The notes below the pieces were generated by a model. It was not told the origin of the DNA. It was given only the letters and a program-made list of their open reading frames with translations, and did not search any database. The position numbers and the translations under genes were made by a program. A DNA stretch of 64,000 nt, taken from contig DATFGQ010000103.1 of assembly GCA_035249305.1 (NCBI GenBank), positions 1 to 64,000 on the forward strand, written 5' to 3'. Source of the DNA: DASUNP01 sp035249305. Its GTDB lineage: Bacteria > Acidobacteriota > Blastocatellia > UBA7656. Positions 42,921 through 56,202 of this stretch are shown in pieces. The stretch's first letter is position 1, and each line of letters starts with the position of its first letter.

Positions 42921-43471
42921 TAATTGAATCGCTCATGGAGCCTGCTCTGTTGCTGGCAGAGGGCGCGGAAAGCTCCGGCGGGTTGCTCAAGAACCCTATG
43001 CTCTGGAGGGTGATTAACCTTTTAGTATTTGTTCTCATCCTAGTCTACATCCTCCGCAACAAGATCGGTATCGGCAAGGTCTTCGACGACCGCGCCGCAT
43101 CGATAACCCGAGAGCTTGAAGAGGCCCGCAAAGAGAAGAAGGAAGCGCTCGACCGCCTCTCCGAGGTCGAAGCGCGGTTGAGCCGCCTGGACCAGGAGGT
43201 CGGCGAGATCGGCCGCGAGGCCGAACGCGAGGCCGCGCGCGAAGCCGAGCGTGTGCGCCAGGCCGCCCAGGCCGACGCCGAGAAGATACGGCAGTCCGCC
43301 AGCCGCGAGATCGAAGGCGCGATGAAGGCCGCGCGCACGGAGTTGCGCGCTTTCGTCGCCGACCACGCCGTAGAGATGGCCGAAGGGATCATCCGCCGCG
43401 AGATACGGCCGGAAGACAACTCCCGCCTGCTTAACAAGTACCTGGACGAGTTGCGCGAGGTGAATAGATGA
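42917..43471 (+). CDS. atpF: ATP synthase F0 subunit b (second copy)
   Basis: 184 aa. TTG 42917 is chosen because AGGAGG lies 7 nt upstream and its TTGA overlaps the previous stop. An outer segment (LLLAEGAESSGGLL) precedes the TM helix (about 31-46, INLLVFVLILVYIL) and a long coil (about 50-180: REAEREAAREAERVRQAAQ, then RREIRPEDNSRLLNKYLDEL). The pair with the preceding gene should form the peripheral stalk that holds the delta subunit encoded next (ATGA overlap). Confidence 0.9.
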   Translation: MIIESLMEPALLLAEGAESSGGLLKNPMLWRVINLLVFVLILVYILRNKIGIGKVFDDRAASITRELEEARKEKKEALDRLSEVEARLSRLDQEVGEIGREAEREAAREAERVRQAAQADAEKIRQSASREIEGAMKAARTELRAFVADHAVEMAEGIIRREIRPEDNSRLLNKYLDELREVNR

Positions 43472-44025
43472 GCGTGATCGCAGTTGCACGCCGCTACGCA
43501 GAGGCGCTCGCCGACGTGGCCATCTCGCGCAATCAAGTCGACCAGATCGATGCGGAGGTAGGCGCTTTCGCCCGGCTGATGGCCGAAAGCCGCGAGCTTC
43601 ACGACCTGTTCGCGAGCCCCATCGTCTCTCAGTCAGACAAGGGCCATGTGTTGGAAGCGATAATCGAGAGGGCGCGCCCCGGCCAGATGACGGCGAACCT
43701 GTTGCGCACGCTGCTGCGCCATTACCGGCTGCATAACCTGGCGGCCGTCTACGAGCAGTTCCAGCGCGAGATAAACGAGCGGCGCGGGATGGTGCTGGCC
43801 GAGGTCACGACCGCCGCGCCCGTCGGCCGCGCAGAGCAGGACGCGCTGTCGGCCCGATTGCGCGAGATGACGGGCAAGCAGGTCCAGTTGCAATTCAGAA
43901 CCGACCCCGGATTGATAGGCGGGGTCGTCACGCGCATCGGCTCGGTCGTTTACGACGGCTCGATACGCACACAGCTTCGGGCCGTGAGGCAGAGGCTGAA
44001 ACAAGAGTCGTCAAGGAGCTTGTAA
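43468..44025 (+). CDS. atpH: ATP synthase F1 subunit delta
   Basis: 185 aa, ATGA overlap with the second b gene. The N-terminal helical domain opens with VARRYAEALADVA. The C-terminal part has RGMVLAEVTTAAPV and the family signature DPGLIGGVVTRIGSVVYDGSI. It links the b stalk to the alpha3beta3 head. Length normal. Confidence 0.95.
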   Translation: MSVIAVARRYAEALADVAISRNQVDQIDAEVGAFARLMAESRELHDLFASPIVSQSDKGHVLEAIIERARPGQMTANLLRTLLRHYRLHNLAAVYEQFQREINERRGMVLAEVTTAAPVGRAEQDALSARLREMTGKQVQLQFRTDPGLIGGVVTRIGSVVYDGSIRTQLRAVRQRLKQESSRSL

Positions 44026-44052
44026 AAAACATCACACGGGTTGGAGACGAGT

Positions 44053-45603
<1,551 letters not shown>

Positions 45604-45604
45604 G

Positions 45605-45676
45605 ACAGTTTTCAGTTCTTAGTTTTTAGTTTTCATCATCGGAACTAAAAACTGAAAACTGAAAACTAAAAACTGA
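45605..45676. repeat. Imperfect inverted repeat between atpA and atpG
   Basis: CAGTTTTCAGTTCTTAG... (45605-45633) faces ...AACTGAAAACTAAAAACTG (to 45673). The 3' arm ends within 5 bp of the atpG start codon, leaving no Shine-Dalgarno sequence. It is one of several families of simple inverted repeats in this window. Confidence 0.92.
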
Positions 45677-45678
45677 TT

Positions 45679-46569
45679 ATGGCAAACCTTCAAGACCTTC
45701 GCAGACGGGTTCGCGCCGTCCGTAACATGCAGAAGATCACTCGCGCGATGAAGATGGTCGCGGCTGCCCGGCTGCGCCGCGCGCAGGAGCGCGTGGCCTC
45801 GGCCAGGCCCTACGCCAACACGATGATGCGCGTGCTCGGGCGGCTGGCCGCGCGCGCGGGCGAGTACCGCCACCCGCTGCTCGAACGGCGCGGCGACGAG
45901 CATTACGTCCTGGCGCTGGTCACGGCCGACAAGGGGTTGTGCGGCCCGTTCAACACTAACCTGATAAAGGCCGCCCAGCAGTTCATACGCGAGCATAAGG
46001 ACAAGAAGGTCGAGATAGTGGCCGTCGGCCGCAAGGGGCGCGACTTCTTCCGCCGCCGCGAGGTGACGGTCGTCAGCGATTACATCAACGTCACGGCGCG
46101 GACCGTAAATCATGAAGACGCGGCCGGGATCGCGCGCGAGCTGATGGACCTTTACACGGCCGAGGGCTCGACGATCGACCGAATATACCTGCTCTACAAC
46201 GAGTTCAAATCGGTCATCCTCCAGCGCGTCGTCATCAAGGAGCTTTTGCCAATAGGAACGGAGGAGCTGGAGACGGAGACGGCCGACGCGAAGAGGTCCG
46301 ACGTCCTGATCGATTACCTCTACGAGCAGCCGCCCGCGGAGATATTCGGCCGGCTGCTGCCGCGCTACGTCGAGACGCAGGTCTTTTACGCGCTGTTGGA
46401 GTCGGTCGCCAGCGAGCACGGCGCTCGGATGACGGCCATGGACGCGGCGACAAAGAACGCGGGCGAGGTGATCGATTCGCTCACGCTCAACATGAACCGC
46501 GTGCGCCAGGCATCGATCACGCGCGAGATCATCGAAGTCGTGTCGGGCGCGCAGGCGCTGTCGGGATAG
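45679..46569 (+). CDS. atpG: ATP synthase F1 subunit gamma
   Basis: 296 aa. The N-terminal rotor helix RVRAVRNMQKITRAMKMVAA, the internal LALVTADKGLCGPFNTNL and the C-terminal MDAATKNAGEVIDSLTLNMNRVRQASITREI are the family hallmarks. It completes b, b', delta, alpha, gamma. The beta and epsilon genes that normally follow are absent: a VanZ-like gene comes next. Confidence 0.97.
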   Translation: MANLQDLRRRVRAVRNMQKITRAMKMVAAARLRRAQERVASARPYANTMMRVLGRLAARAGEYRHPLLERRGDEHYVLALVTADKGLCGPFNTNLIKAAQQFIREHKDKKVEIVAVGRKGRDFFRRREVTVVSDYINVTARTVNHEDAAGIARELMDLYTAEGSTIDRIYLLYNEFKSVILQRVVIKELLPIGTEELETETADAKRSDVLIDYLYEQPPAEIFGRLLPRYVETQVFYALLESVASEHGARMTAMDAATKNAGEVIDSLTLNMNRVRQASITREIIEVVSGAQALSG

Positions 46570-46602
46570 ATCAAGAGTCCCGGAGGCGCAGCCGCTTACG
46601 CG

Positions 46603-47073
46603 ATGGCCGAAAGCTTCACCAAGCGAAATACGTTCGCCGCGCAGGCGGTCAAGTACTGGCTGCCCGTGCTGGTGATGCTCGGGGCGATGTATTACTTTTC
46701 GACCGACGCGCTTTCGGGCGACAACACCGCGAGCATAATCGAGAAGTTACTCCGCTGGTTTACCGCCGATCCTAGCGAGCGCCTCATCAGAGGGCTTAAC
46801 TACGGGCTGCGCAAGTTCATGCACTTTTTCGAGTACGCGGTCTTAGCCGCGCTCCTTTTCCGAGCATTCCGCGCCGACAGCCCCGCGCGATGGCAATTGA
46901 GATGGGCGGTATATTCACTGGCGGTAATTTCGCTCTGGGCGTCTCTAGACGAGTACCACCAGACGACGACGAGCGACCGCACGGGCTCCGTGCGCGACGT
47001 GCTGATCGACGTGTCGGGCGGTCTGTTTATGCTCGCGGCGCTTGCTTACTTCTATAAGAAAAAGAGGCGGTAG
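46603..47073 (+). CDS. VanZ-like integral membrane protein
   Basis: 156 aa with four TM helices (about 17-33, 68-85, 100-117, 132-150). The VanZ family pattern is present: a Ser/Asp early segment (YYFSTDALSG), KFMHFFEYAVLAALLFRAF and SLDEYHQTTTSDRTGSVRDVLID. VanZ itself gives low teicoplanin resistance, but most family members are uncharacterised envelope proteins, so no resistance call is made. It converges with the M28 gene 7 bp away. Confidence 0.88.
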   Translation: MAESFTKRNTFAAQAVKYWLPVLVMLGAMYYFSTDALSGDNTASIIEKLLRWFTADPSERLIRGLNYGLRKFMHFFEYAVLAALLFRAFRADSPARWQLRWAVYSLAVISLWASLDEYHQTTTSDRTGSVRDVLIDVSGGLFMLAALAYFYKKKRR

Positions 47074-47080
47074 CTCGTCG

Positions 47081-49231
47081 CTACATCTTCACCACGCCTA
47101 TCCTCTCAAGCACACGCAGGTAATCGGCCACGTCTTCGACGGGCAGCGTCCCGTAAGCGGCGGCGATGTAGTCGCGTATAGCCTGTACCGAACGCTTGCC
47201 GTCGACGAGGTTCAATATCTCGTACATTATTACGTCGCCGCCGTCGCGCGCGCCGAGCCGCTCGACCACGCGCATATCTTCGGGGCTCGCGCGGTCGGCC
47301 ACGTAATCGTAATAGTAAACGCTCATCGGGCCGGTCACCCTCCGCTCGGGCACGCGCGAGTAATCGGGCGAGGCCGTGCGCGGGCGCGACACGTCTTTCG
47401 GGTTCGACTTCTTAGATTTATCTTTCGACGTGTCCTTTGGCTCGATGGTGAAGATGATCTTGTTGCCCTTGCGCTGCTCGGTAAGCTGGCCCGTCAAAAG
47501 CAGCCACGCGCCGCTCAACTGATCGATCAGGCCCGCGACCTTTTCGGTCAGCTCCTCGTTGCCGGGCGCGTACGTGAGCACGCTCGATATCGCCTCGACG
47601 TCGCGTTCGAGCGAGCGGGCGATCAGGTTGCGCGACTCTTCGGCCCCATCAGCCCCGGACAGCTCAAGAGCGCGGGCGCGCTCTCGCTCTTTAGGCAGCC
47701 GCGCAAGCGCTCGCGCGAAGACCTCGTCGGCAAGCCGCGCCGCGTCGCGCGCCGTCGCGCGCGCCATAAAGTAGCCCGAAGCGGCGGCTATGAAAGTCGA
47801 GCGCTTCATCTTCGTAGGGTCGATGTTGGCCGGCGTGTCGTTGTTCGTGTGAATGAATACGTCGGGCCAGTCGCGCAGGTAGATGGTCGGCACGCGGAAA
47901 GAGCCTTCCTGAAAAACGTCGTGGTCCGACCCCATCTCGAACGGGGTGGTGTCCGCGACGAGGCTGTCTTTGCTCCCCTCGGGCGAAACGAGCGCGTCCT
48001 CGAAACCGGCTCCGGCAGCCGCTTTCAGGCTCCCCGCTATGGCGTGCTCGGCGAATATGTCGGCCACGGTGTTGACGGAGCTGGGCAGCGACGCGGGCGT
48101 GTGGGTGACGTGGAGGACCGATTTCGTGACCGCGTAGTTGCCGCCGACCATGTCGCAGTGGACAGCCGCCTTCATACGTCTGACTATCTCCGGGTGCTGG
48201 GCGAAGAAGGCCAGAGTGCCGTTGATCTCGGGCGGCCAGATGAATCTTATGGTGCGGCTCGGCCGCGCTATCTCGCCGCGGCGAATCAGGGCCGTGAGCG
48301 CGCGAGCAGTTTCCAGTATCGCGGCCGCGCCCGAGGCGTTGTCGTTCGCGCCGGGTTTCTGGTGGCAGAGGTGGCATGAGTAGACTATCTCTTCGCCCGC
48401 GCGGTCGCTGCCGGGGATCACCGCCGTCACTACGTCGTAGTGAGCGGGGCGCATCTCGGCTTTCACAGTCGCCCGCAGAGTGATCTGCTCGCCCCGCGCC
48501 AGCCGCTCGCGGTACTGGCGGGCGACGCGCAGCGAGATCATGAAGGCGAACTTGTTGTTCGGGTTGTAGGGAGACAGGTGCCCCCAGCGCACGTTGTCGA
48601 GATAATCGCCCGACCAGCCCGTCACCTGGTTCTGCTGGTAGCTCAGTATGCCCGCCGCGCCGCGCTCGTCGCAGGCCATCTTGTGCGCGGCGGCGACGCT
48701 GCCGCCGGCAAGCACTATGCGCCCTTTAATATCTTTGCCCTCGTAATCGCGCGCGTCGGTCCCCGCGCCTACGTCGATCAAGGGCGCCGTCACGTCCGCG
48801 CTCCGCGAATAATCGGCGAGCGCCACTTTCATCTCGTCGTAATCGGCGATCTTCGTCTTCCGGGGCTCGGCCTCCCACAACTGGCCGCGCTCGGCCTCCC
48901 AGCCCGGAGTCGATTTAAGCGTGTAATAAGTCTTTTCGCCGTCGGCGGGGTACCGCTCGATCTCGACCTGTTCGAGCCCGTACTCTTTCGCCTTCGAGGC
49001 AATGAACCGGGCGGCGCTCGAAAATCCCGAGGACGCCTGGACGCGGTGGTGGCGCGTCAATTCCGTCACGGTGTCTTTAGCGACCAGCCCGCTGATCTCC
49101 GCGCCGAGCGCTTTTATCTCGGCGTCCGTTAGCAGCGGCGGCGTCTTCGTGTATTGAGCTTCAGCCGCCTTGTAGAGCGGCGACGGGCAGAGGAGTATCA
49201 GCAGAACGACGAGAGAGATGATCGTTTTCAT
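47081..49231 (-). CDS. Exported M28-family metallopeptidase
   Basis: 716 aa from ATG 49231. Signal peptide (about 1-24, IISLVVLLILLCPSPLYKA). A PA-type inserted domain (GRIVLAGGSVAAAHKMACDE) precedes the di-zinc catalytic domain: His in YSCHLCHQ, Asp in GANDNASG, catalytic Glu in FIWPPEING, Asp in HCDMVGG and His in IHTNND. The last ~200 residues are helical with a low-complexity Lys/Ser/Pro stretch and a small wing-like end (DVIMYEILNLVDGKRSVQAI). An aminopeptidase of the outer compartment is likely. Two extra Cys beside the first zinc His are unusual. Confidence 0.88.
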   Translation of the reverse strand: MKTIISLVVLLILLCPSPLYKAAEAQYTKTPPLLTDAEIKALGAEISGLVAKDTVTELTRHHRVQASSGFSSAARFIASKAKEYGLEQVEIERYPADGEKTYYTLKSTPGWEAERGQLWEAEPRKTKIADYDEMKVALADYSRSADVTAPLIDVGAGTDARDYEGKDIKGRIVLAGGSVAAAHKMACDERGAAGILSYQQNQVTGWSGDYLDNVRWGHLSPYNPNNKFAFMISLRVARQYRERLARGEQITLRATVKAEMRPAHYDVVTAVIPGSDRAGEEIVYSCHLCHQKPGANDNASGAAAILETARALTALIRRGEIARPSRTIRFIWPPEINGTLAFFAQHPEIVRRMKAAVHCDMVGGNYAVTKSVLHVTHTPASLPSSVNTVADIFAEHAIAGSLKAAAGAGFEDALVSPEGSKDSLVADTTPFEMGSDHDVFQEGSFRVPTIYLRDWPDVFIHTNNDTPANIDPTKMKRSTFIAAASGYFMARATARDAARLADEVFARALARLPKERERARALELSGADGAEESRNLIARSLERDVEAISSVLTYAPGNEELTEKVAGLIDQLSGAWLLLTGQLTEQRKGNKIIFTIEPKDTSKDKSKKSNPKDVSRPRTASPDYSRVPERRVTGPMSVYYYDYVADRASPEDMRVVERLGARDGGDVIMYEILNLVDGKRSVQAIRDYIAAAYGTLPVEDVADYLRVLERIGVVKM

Positions 49232-49302
49232 CGAGGGGCCTTCAGAAAGAATTTGAGATTTCAAATCGCGGCGCGCGACAGCGCATCATCCGCCATGCAA
49301 AT

Positions 49303-51207
49303 CTATTTTCTTCTTGCGCGAATGCGGCCCTGCGCTATCGTCATCACGGCCGCGTACGCGTAGCCGAAAAAGTATATGAACAGAAATGGCAGCGTCCCGA
49401 AGATGCGGCTGTTGATCGCGTACCAGATCGTGAATATGAAATAGAGCGCGAACAGCGACTCAAGCACGGGCACACTCAGACGCCGCCGCACGTAACGCTT
49501 CTTCGTCCAGGTCGTGTCGCCCGTACCTTCTATGCGGTACTTGGGCGTCCGCACGAAAGGCGACTTGACGCCCATCAGCGCTTCGAGCACTGCCCGCGCG
49601 TTTGAAAACGTCAGCGCTATCCCCATGCTCATGACAAAGGGCATGTACTTGAGCGAGCGCCACCACGATTTGCGATAGAGGTACCACTGCGGCACCACGT
49701 AGTAGGCGACGACCGACAGCGTCGAAAACGTCAGTATCGGCACGTCCAGCACGAACAGGTGGAACAACCCCTGGTTGTACCGCACTATGATTATCGGCAG
49801 GTTGATCAGCGCAAGCACTATGACGAGCGGCGCGGCCAGGTTGCCCGTCAGCCGGAAGAACTGTTCGAGCTTCACTTGCCTGGTCAGCCGCGGGTCGCGC
49901 CACATCCTGCCCATCAATTTCAGACCGACCTGGACCACGCCCTTGGCCCACCGCCGCTGCTGCGATTTGAACGCGTTTATGTCTACGGGGAGCTCTGCCG
50001 GCACGTCGTCGTCGACGAGGTATACGAAACGCCACCCCATCAACTGCGCCCGGTAAGAGAGGTCCGTGTCTTCCGTGAGAGTGTCGTGCTGCCAGCCGCC
50101 CGACCACTCTATCGCCTCGCGCCGCCACATGCCGGCCGTCCCGTTGAAGTTGAAGAAGCCGCCCGAGCGGTGGCGCGAGGTCTGCTCGATTACCAGGTGG
50201 CCGTCGAGCATTATCGCCTGGACCTTCGTCAGCAGCGAGTAGTCGGCGTTGATGTGGCTCCATCGCATCTGCACCATGCCTATGCGGTCGTCCGTGAAGT
50301 AATCGACCATACGGCGTATGCAGTCCGCGCGCGGCGCGAAGTCCGCGTCGAAGATCAGTACCAGCTCGCCCGACGACTTCTTCAAACCCTCTTCGAGCGC
50401 GCCCGCCTTGAAGCCCTCGCGGTTAGTCCTGTGGTGGTAGCTTATGTCAAAGCCCTGATCGAAATACTTACTTACCGCGCGGCTGGCTATCTCGCGCGTC
50501 TCGTCCGTAGAGTCGTCGAGCACCTGTATTTCGAGCAGCTCGCGCGGGTAGTCGAGCTTCACGACGGAATCGATTATCCGCTCGGCCACGTACATCTCGT
50601 TAAACAGCGGGAGCTGCACCGTTATGCGCGGGAGGCGGTCCGCGCCGTAGCGCGACTTCGGCTGCGGGCGGTGATTGCGATAGCGCAGGAAGAGGTAGAC
50701 CAGCCGGTAGCGGTAGATGCCGTAGACCGAAAGCAGCGCGAGTATCGCGAAGTAAGCCGCCATGAAATAGACGTCCATCGCGTCGTTCACGTTAAGGTAA
50801 CTAATATTGCCCGCGGGGTAGCGGCCGCCCTGCGCTTCGGACGAGGCGATGAATTTATCAAGATCGGACGTGCCCGTGGTCGGCTGCGCGGGGTAGCAGA
50901 CCAGCTCAACCTGCGCGGCCTTGCCCGGCTCTACGATGACCTCTCTCACTATGCGCTCGACGCCCGGCCGCGAAGTGATGACGACGTAGCGGCCCGGTTG
51001 CAGACCTTCGAACGCGAACGTCCCTTTGGCGTCGGCCGACTGGTTGTACTCGCCGCCCGTCTCGGTGTTCCGCACGGTTATGTACATCCATGCGGTACTG
51101 TCGCCGCGTATGTCGACGACGCTGCCGCGCAAAGAGCCCGCCGCCTGGGCGTAGGTTGCGCCCGCGCATGCGCACACAATCAGAAGTAGTTTAAGAAACC
51201 GTTTCAT
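49303..51207 (-). CDS. GT2 cellulose-synthase-like glycosyltransferase with exported Ig-like N-terminus
   Basis: 634 aa from ATG 51207; the frame is open to 51336 through repeat DNA. Signal peptide (about 1-20, LLLIVCACAGATYA). A carboxypeptidase-regulatory-like beta domain (about 23-110: GSLRGSVVDIRGDSTAWMY, GTFAFEGLQPGRYVV) is followed by a TM helix (about 148-165). The cytoplasmic GT2 domain has VQLPLFNE, DDSTDET, FDADF, LTEDTDLSYR and QQRRWAKG, the D,D,D,QxxRW set of processive synthases. Five C-terminal TM helices would form the export channel. The outer domain fused to the synthase is unusual and could bind the growing chain. Product unknown. Confidence 0.9.
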   Translation of the reverse strand: MKRFLKLLLIVCACAGATYAQAAGSLRGSVVDIRGDSTAWMYITVRNTETGGEYNQSADAKGTFAFEGLQPGRYVVITSRPGVERIVREVIVEPGKAAQVELVCYPAQPTTGTSDLDKFIASSEAQGGRYPAGNISYLNVNDAMDVYFMAAYFAILALLSVYGIYRYRLVYLFLRYRNHRPQPKSRYGADRLPRITVQLPLFNEMYVAERIIDSVVKLDYPRELLEIQVLDDSTDETREIASRAVSKYFDQGFDISYHHRTNREGFKAGALEEGLKKSSGELVLIFDADFAPRADCIRRMVDYFTDDRIGMVQMRWSHINADYSLLTKVQAIMLDGHLVIEQTSRHRSGGFFNFNGTAGMWRREAIEWSGGWQHDTLTEDTDLSYRAQLMGWRFVYLVDDDVPAELPVDINAFKSQQRRWAKGVVQVGLKLMGRMWRDPRLTRQVKLEQFFRLTGNLAAPLVIVLALINLPIIIVRYNQGLFHLFVLDVPILTFSTLSVVAYYVVPQWYLYRKSWWRSLKYMPFVMSMGIALTFSNARAVLEALMGVKSPFVRTPKYRIEGTGDTTWTKKRYVRRRLSVPVLESLFALYFIFTIWYAINSRIFGTLPFLFIYFFGYAYAAVMTIAQGRIRARRK

Positions 51208-51330
51208 ATTCGCTTTCACCCATGCCGGGCAATATGATGCATCCGAGCGGGTCGAAGTTGGTATCAGAACTAAGCCGACAGTATAGGCATCACCCGCTGC
51301 CATTTCAAGCGGCAAGACGGCAAATGAAAA

Positions 51331-51398
51331 AGCCACAGAGGCGCGGAGACACAGAGATTTTTATTGATTTATCTCTGTGCCTCGGTGCTTCTGTGGCT
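51331..51398. repeat. CACAGAGG-type imperfect inverted repeat
   Basis: Arms 51331-51358 (AGCCACAGAGGCGCGGAGAC...) and 51371-51398 (...CTCGGTGCTTCTGTGGCT) around a T-rich loop, same family as 36012-36079. It lies between the GT2 gene start and the 3' end of the prolyl oligopeptidase gene. Confidence 0.9.
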
Positions 51399-51409
51399 AA
51401 GTCTGTCGC

Positions 51410-53590
<2,181 letters not shown>

Positions 53591-53686
53591 AACACTCCTC
53601 TATTGAGATAAATCTGGTTTGACCAGGGAATGAGTATTTTAAACCGTCCACGCCCGCCCGGTCTACACGCGCTGTAGCAAATCACC

Positions 53687-53783
53687 TGTAGGGGCGGGGC
53701 TTGTCCCCGCCCGGATCGCGCGTTAGCGCGATGACGTAATTGGCCTGCGGCCAATCCGGGCAGCCACAAGGGCTGCCCCTACA
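53687..53783. repeat. Dispersed repeat of nested GC-rich hairpins
   Basis: Outer arms GTAGGGGC (53688-53695) and GCCCCTAC (53775-53782) enclose GGGGCTTGTCCCC, CGCGCGTTAGCGCG, TTGGCCTGCGGCCAA and AGCCACAAGGGCT hairpins. It fills the gap between the S9 and GCPII-like genes. No gene is present. Confidence 0.85.
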
Positions 53784-53789
53784 TTAACC

Positions 53790-55988
53790 TTATTTCCCTT
53801 CGAGCAATCGCGTGGCCGCTTCCACCTGCGCGCGGAGCGCGTCTATCGCCGCCGCGGCCGTCTTCATCTGAGGCTCGACCTCGGCCCACTGTTTCTGCTC
53901 GATGGCTTCGCGCACGCCGGGAATAGTCTTCACGCCGTAGCCCGTGTAAAAGCCCGGCGCGTAGATCTGGTGTATGAACCAGGGCCGGCGCGGGAGCCCC
54001 TGCTCGTTGGTGAGCCGGCGCTCCGATTTGTAAAGCAGCTCGTTGAGCGCGGCCGGCTGCTTTACGGCCGCAAAGCCTTTCGACTCGGCCCGCGCTAAAG
54101 CCTCCTCGTAACGGCGCGCGCACTCGCCGAGCGCGCGCACGGCCGTCTTTAATGGCGCGAAGTCGATCTGCTTGGGCGGCGCGCTTCTCTTCGCGAGCTT
54201 ATCGACCTCGTCGACGTAGCGGCTCACTGTGTCTGCCATGTTCGTAAACTCGAACGGCAGCACGTCGGCGCTCGCCAGCCTCATGACGATCGTGCCGTTC
54301 ACCTGCGAGAGCGCCCGGCCATACTCAAAAGTGCCATCCGAGAACTTCGTGTACCAGTAGAAGCTGTCGTAGATCGAGTGGTATATCCCGCCGCCGCCCG
54401 ATCCGCCGAAGCCCGTGTTGAGCGCGGCTATCCCGAGGTGCTGTATGAACGGCGTGTAATCCGAGCCCGACCCCAGCGCGCTTATGCGCAGGTCTTTGCG
54501 CTCTTGCAGCTCTTTCTTATCTTCGTCGGTCCTGGCCTGTTCGACCCGCCGCTCTTTGAGGGCTTCCCAGACAGACTTGCTCGTCTTCGGCTGCGCGACA
54601 TCGCGCGCGACCTCGTTTACGAACCGCTCCAGCGTGTGCGACCCGCCGACGCCCAACCAGCCCTTGCCCGTGCTGTCCGAGTTGAGATAGACGACGGCCT
54701 TCTGCTTCAGTTCGTCCGCATGCGTCTCCACCCATTCGGTAGAGCCTAGCAGCGCGGGCTCTTCGCCATCCCAGGCGCAGAGTATGATCGTGCGCTTCGG
54801 GCGCCACCCCTGCTTTAACAGCTCGCCGAGCGACCGGCCGACTTCCATAACCGTGACCATGCCGCTGACCGGGTCTTCGGCGCCGTTGACCCATGCGTCG
54901 TGGTGATTGCCGTAAACGATCCACTCGTCGGGGTAGGCGCTGCCGGGGATGCGCGCGATCACGTTGTAAAGCGTCTGCAACGACCAGTCGAACGCGAGCT
55001 TCAGCCGGACGCGCGCGGGGCCTGGCCCTACGTGATAGGTGATCGGCAGCGCGCCGCGCCATGCGTCGGGCGCAACGGATCCGCGCAGGGCCTTTAGCAG
55101 CGGCAGCGCGTCACCGTAAGAGATCGGGAGCACGGGGATCTTCATTATGACCTCCGCCTCTTCGCGCGGGAGGCGGCGCGCGCCTTTGACCGCGCCCCAG
55201 CCCGGCGTGAGCGGGTCGCCAGGGTGAATCGGCATGTCCATCACGGAGCCGCGCTGCACGCCCTGATCGGGACGGTAAGGCCCTTCAGGGTAAACGTCGC
55301 CCTGGTAGTACCCGTCGTCGCGCGGGTCTGAGTAGATCAGACATCCGATAGCGCCGTTCTCGTAGGCGACCTTGGGCTTGATGCCGCGCCAGCTCGCGCC
55401 GTAGCGCGCGATGACTATCTTCCCTTTCACGTCGACGCCCATCTTCTTCAGCTCTTCGTAATCGGCCGGCACGCCGTAGTTGACGTATACGAGGTGGCCC
55501 GTCACGTCGCCGTCGGCCGAGAAGGCGTTGTAGCTCGGCAACTGGTTGGCGTCGTTCGAGTCGGGGTCTTCGGCCAGCGGAGGCTCCTTCAACTGCGCGC
55601 GGAACCTTGCGGGCTCTATCATCTCCAGCACGCGCTCTTTCGGCGTCGGGAAGAGCACGTCGAACTCCTCTATCTTCGCGTCGAGCCCCCACGAGCGGAA
55701 CTTTTCGAGCATGTACTCGGCGTTCTGCTTGTCGTAAGCCGACCCGACATGGTGAGGCTCGGCCGACAGCCGCTGCATGTACTCGCGCAGCAGCTCAGGT
55801 TTTGGCAACGCCCGCATACGCTCTTCCCAATCGAGCTCGGCTTTGCGGCTCGATTCCGAATAGCCCCTGAGCGTGCGCGCGTGATTGTTTCCGTTAGACT
55901 GCGCAGCCGCGACGACGGCTAGACAGTTGATGGCCGCTACGAGAGAGAGCCAGAGACTTGCGATCTTCTTAAGCCTGTAATGGCGCAT
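53790..55988 (-). CDS. Glutamate-carboxypeptidase-II-like M28 peptidase, exported
   Basis: 732 aa, AGGAGG 6 nt before ATG. Signal peptide (about 1-29, LWLSLVAAINCLAVVAAA). The three parts of GCPII are present: PA domain (VNYGVPADYEELKKMGVDVK), di-zinc peptidase (VYGNHHDAWVNGAEDPVSGM; catalytic Glu in CAWDGEEPALLGSTEWVE; NSDSTGKG; YHSIYDSFYW) and C-terminal transferrin-receptor-like dimerisation helices. It probably removes C-terminal acidic residues from peptides. It follows the S9 gene in the same direction, separated by a repeat. Confidence 0.94.
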   Translation of the reverse strand: MRHYRLKKIASLWLSLVAAINCLAVVAAAQSNGNNHARTLRGYSESSRKAELDWEERMRALPKPELLREYMQRLSAEPHHVGSAYDKQNAEYMLEKFRSWGLDAKIEEFDVLFPTPKERVLEMIEPARFRAQLKEPPLAEDPDSNDANQLPSYNAFSADGDVTGHLVYVNYGVPADYEELKKMGVDVKGKIVIARYGASWRGIKPKVAYENGAIGCLIYSDPRDDGYYQGDVYPEGPYRPDQGVQRGSVMDMPIHPGDPLTPGWGAVKGARRLPREEAEVIMKIPVLPISYGDALPLLKALRGSVAPDAWRGALPITYHVGPGPARVRLKLAFDWSLQTLYNVIARIPGSAYPDEWIVYGNHHDAWVNGAEDPVSGMVTVMEVGRSLGELLKQGWRPKRTIILCAWDGEEPALLGSTEWVETHADELKQKAVVYLNSDSTGKGWLGVGGSHTLERFVNEVARDVAQPKTSKSVWEALKERRVEQARTDEDKKELQERKDLRISALGSGSDYTPFIQHLGIAALNTGFGGSGGGGIYHSIYDSFYWYTKFSDGTFEYGRALSQVNGTIVMRLASADVLPFEFTNMADTVSRYVDEVDKLAKRSAPPKQIDFAPLKTAVRALGECARRYEEALARAESKGFAAVKQPAALNELLYKSERRLTNEQGLPRRPWFIHQIYAPGFYTGYGVKTIPGVREAIEQKQWAEVEPQMKTAAAAIDALRAQVEAATRLLEGK

Positions 55989-56202
55989 ACCGATCCTCCT
56001 GAGTCGAAGGCCAAGTATATCGAGCCGCCGCGCGGGCGCACAACTAAAGTATTGCCGTGCGCGCCCCGTCTTGCGATAATGTCGGCACGCTTCAACTGGC
56101 CCCTGTGAAAATTCATTAAGTCTAAACGGTTAATACTTTTATACATTATAACCGGCAGACGCGCGCGCACGCTTACGAGTTCGAGCAAGGCAGGAGGGTC
56201 GA

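Noticed and set aside
46603..47073. Teicoplanin resistance gene vanZ
   Set aside because: Only family-level similarity and no other van genes; most VanZ-like proteins are not resistance determinants.
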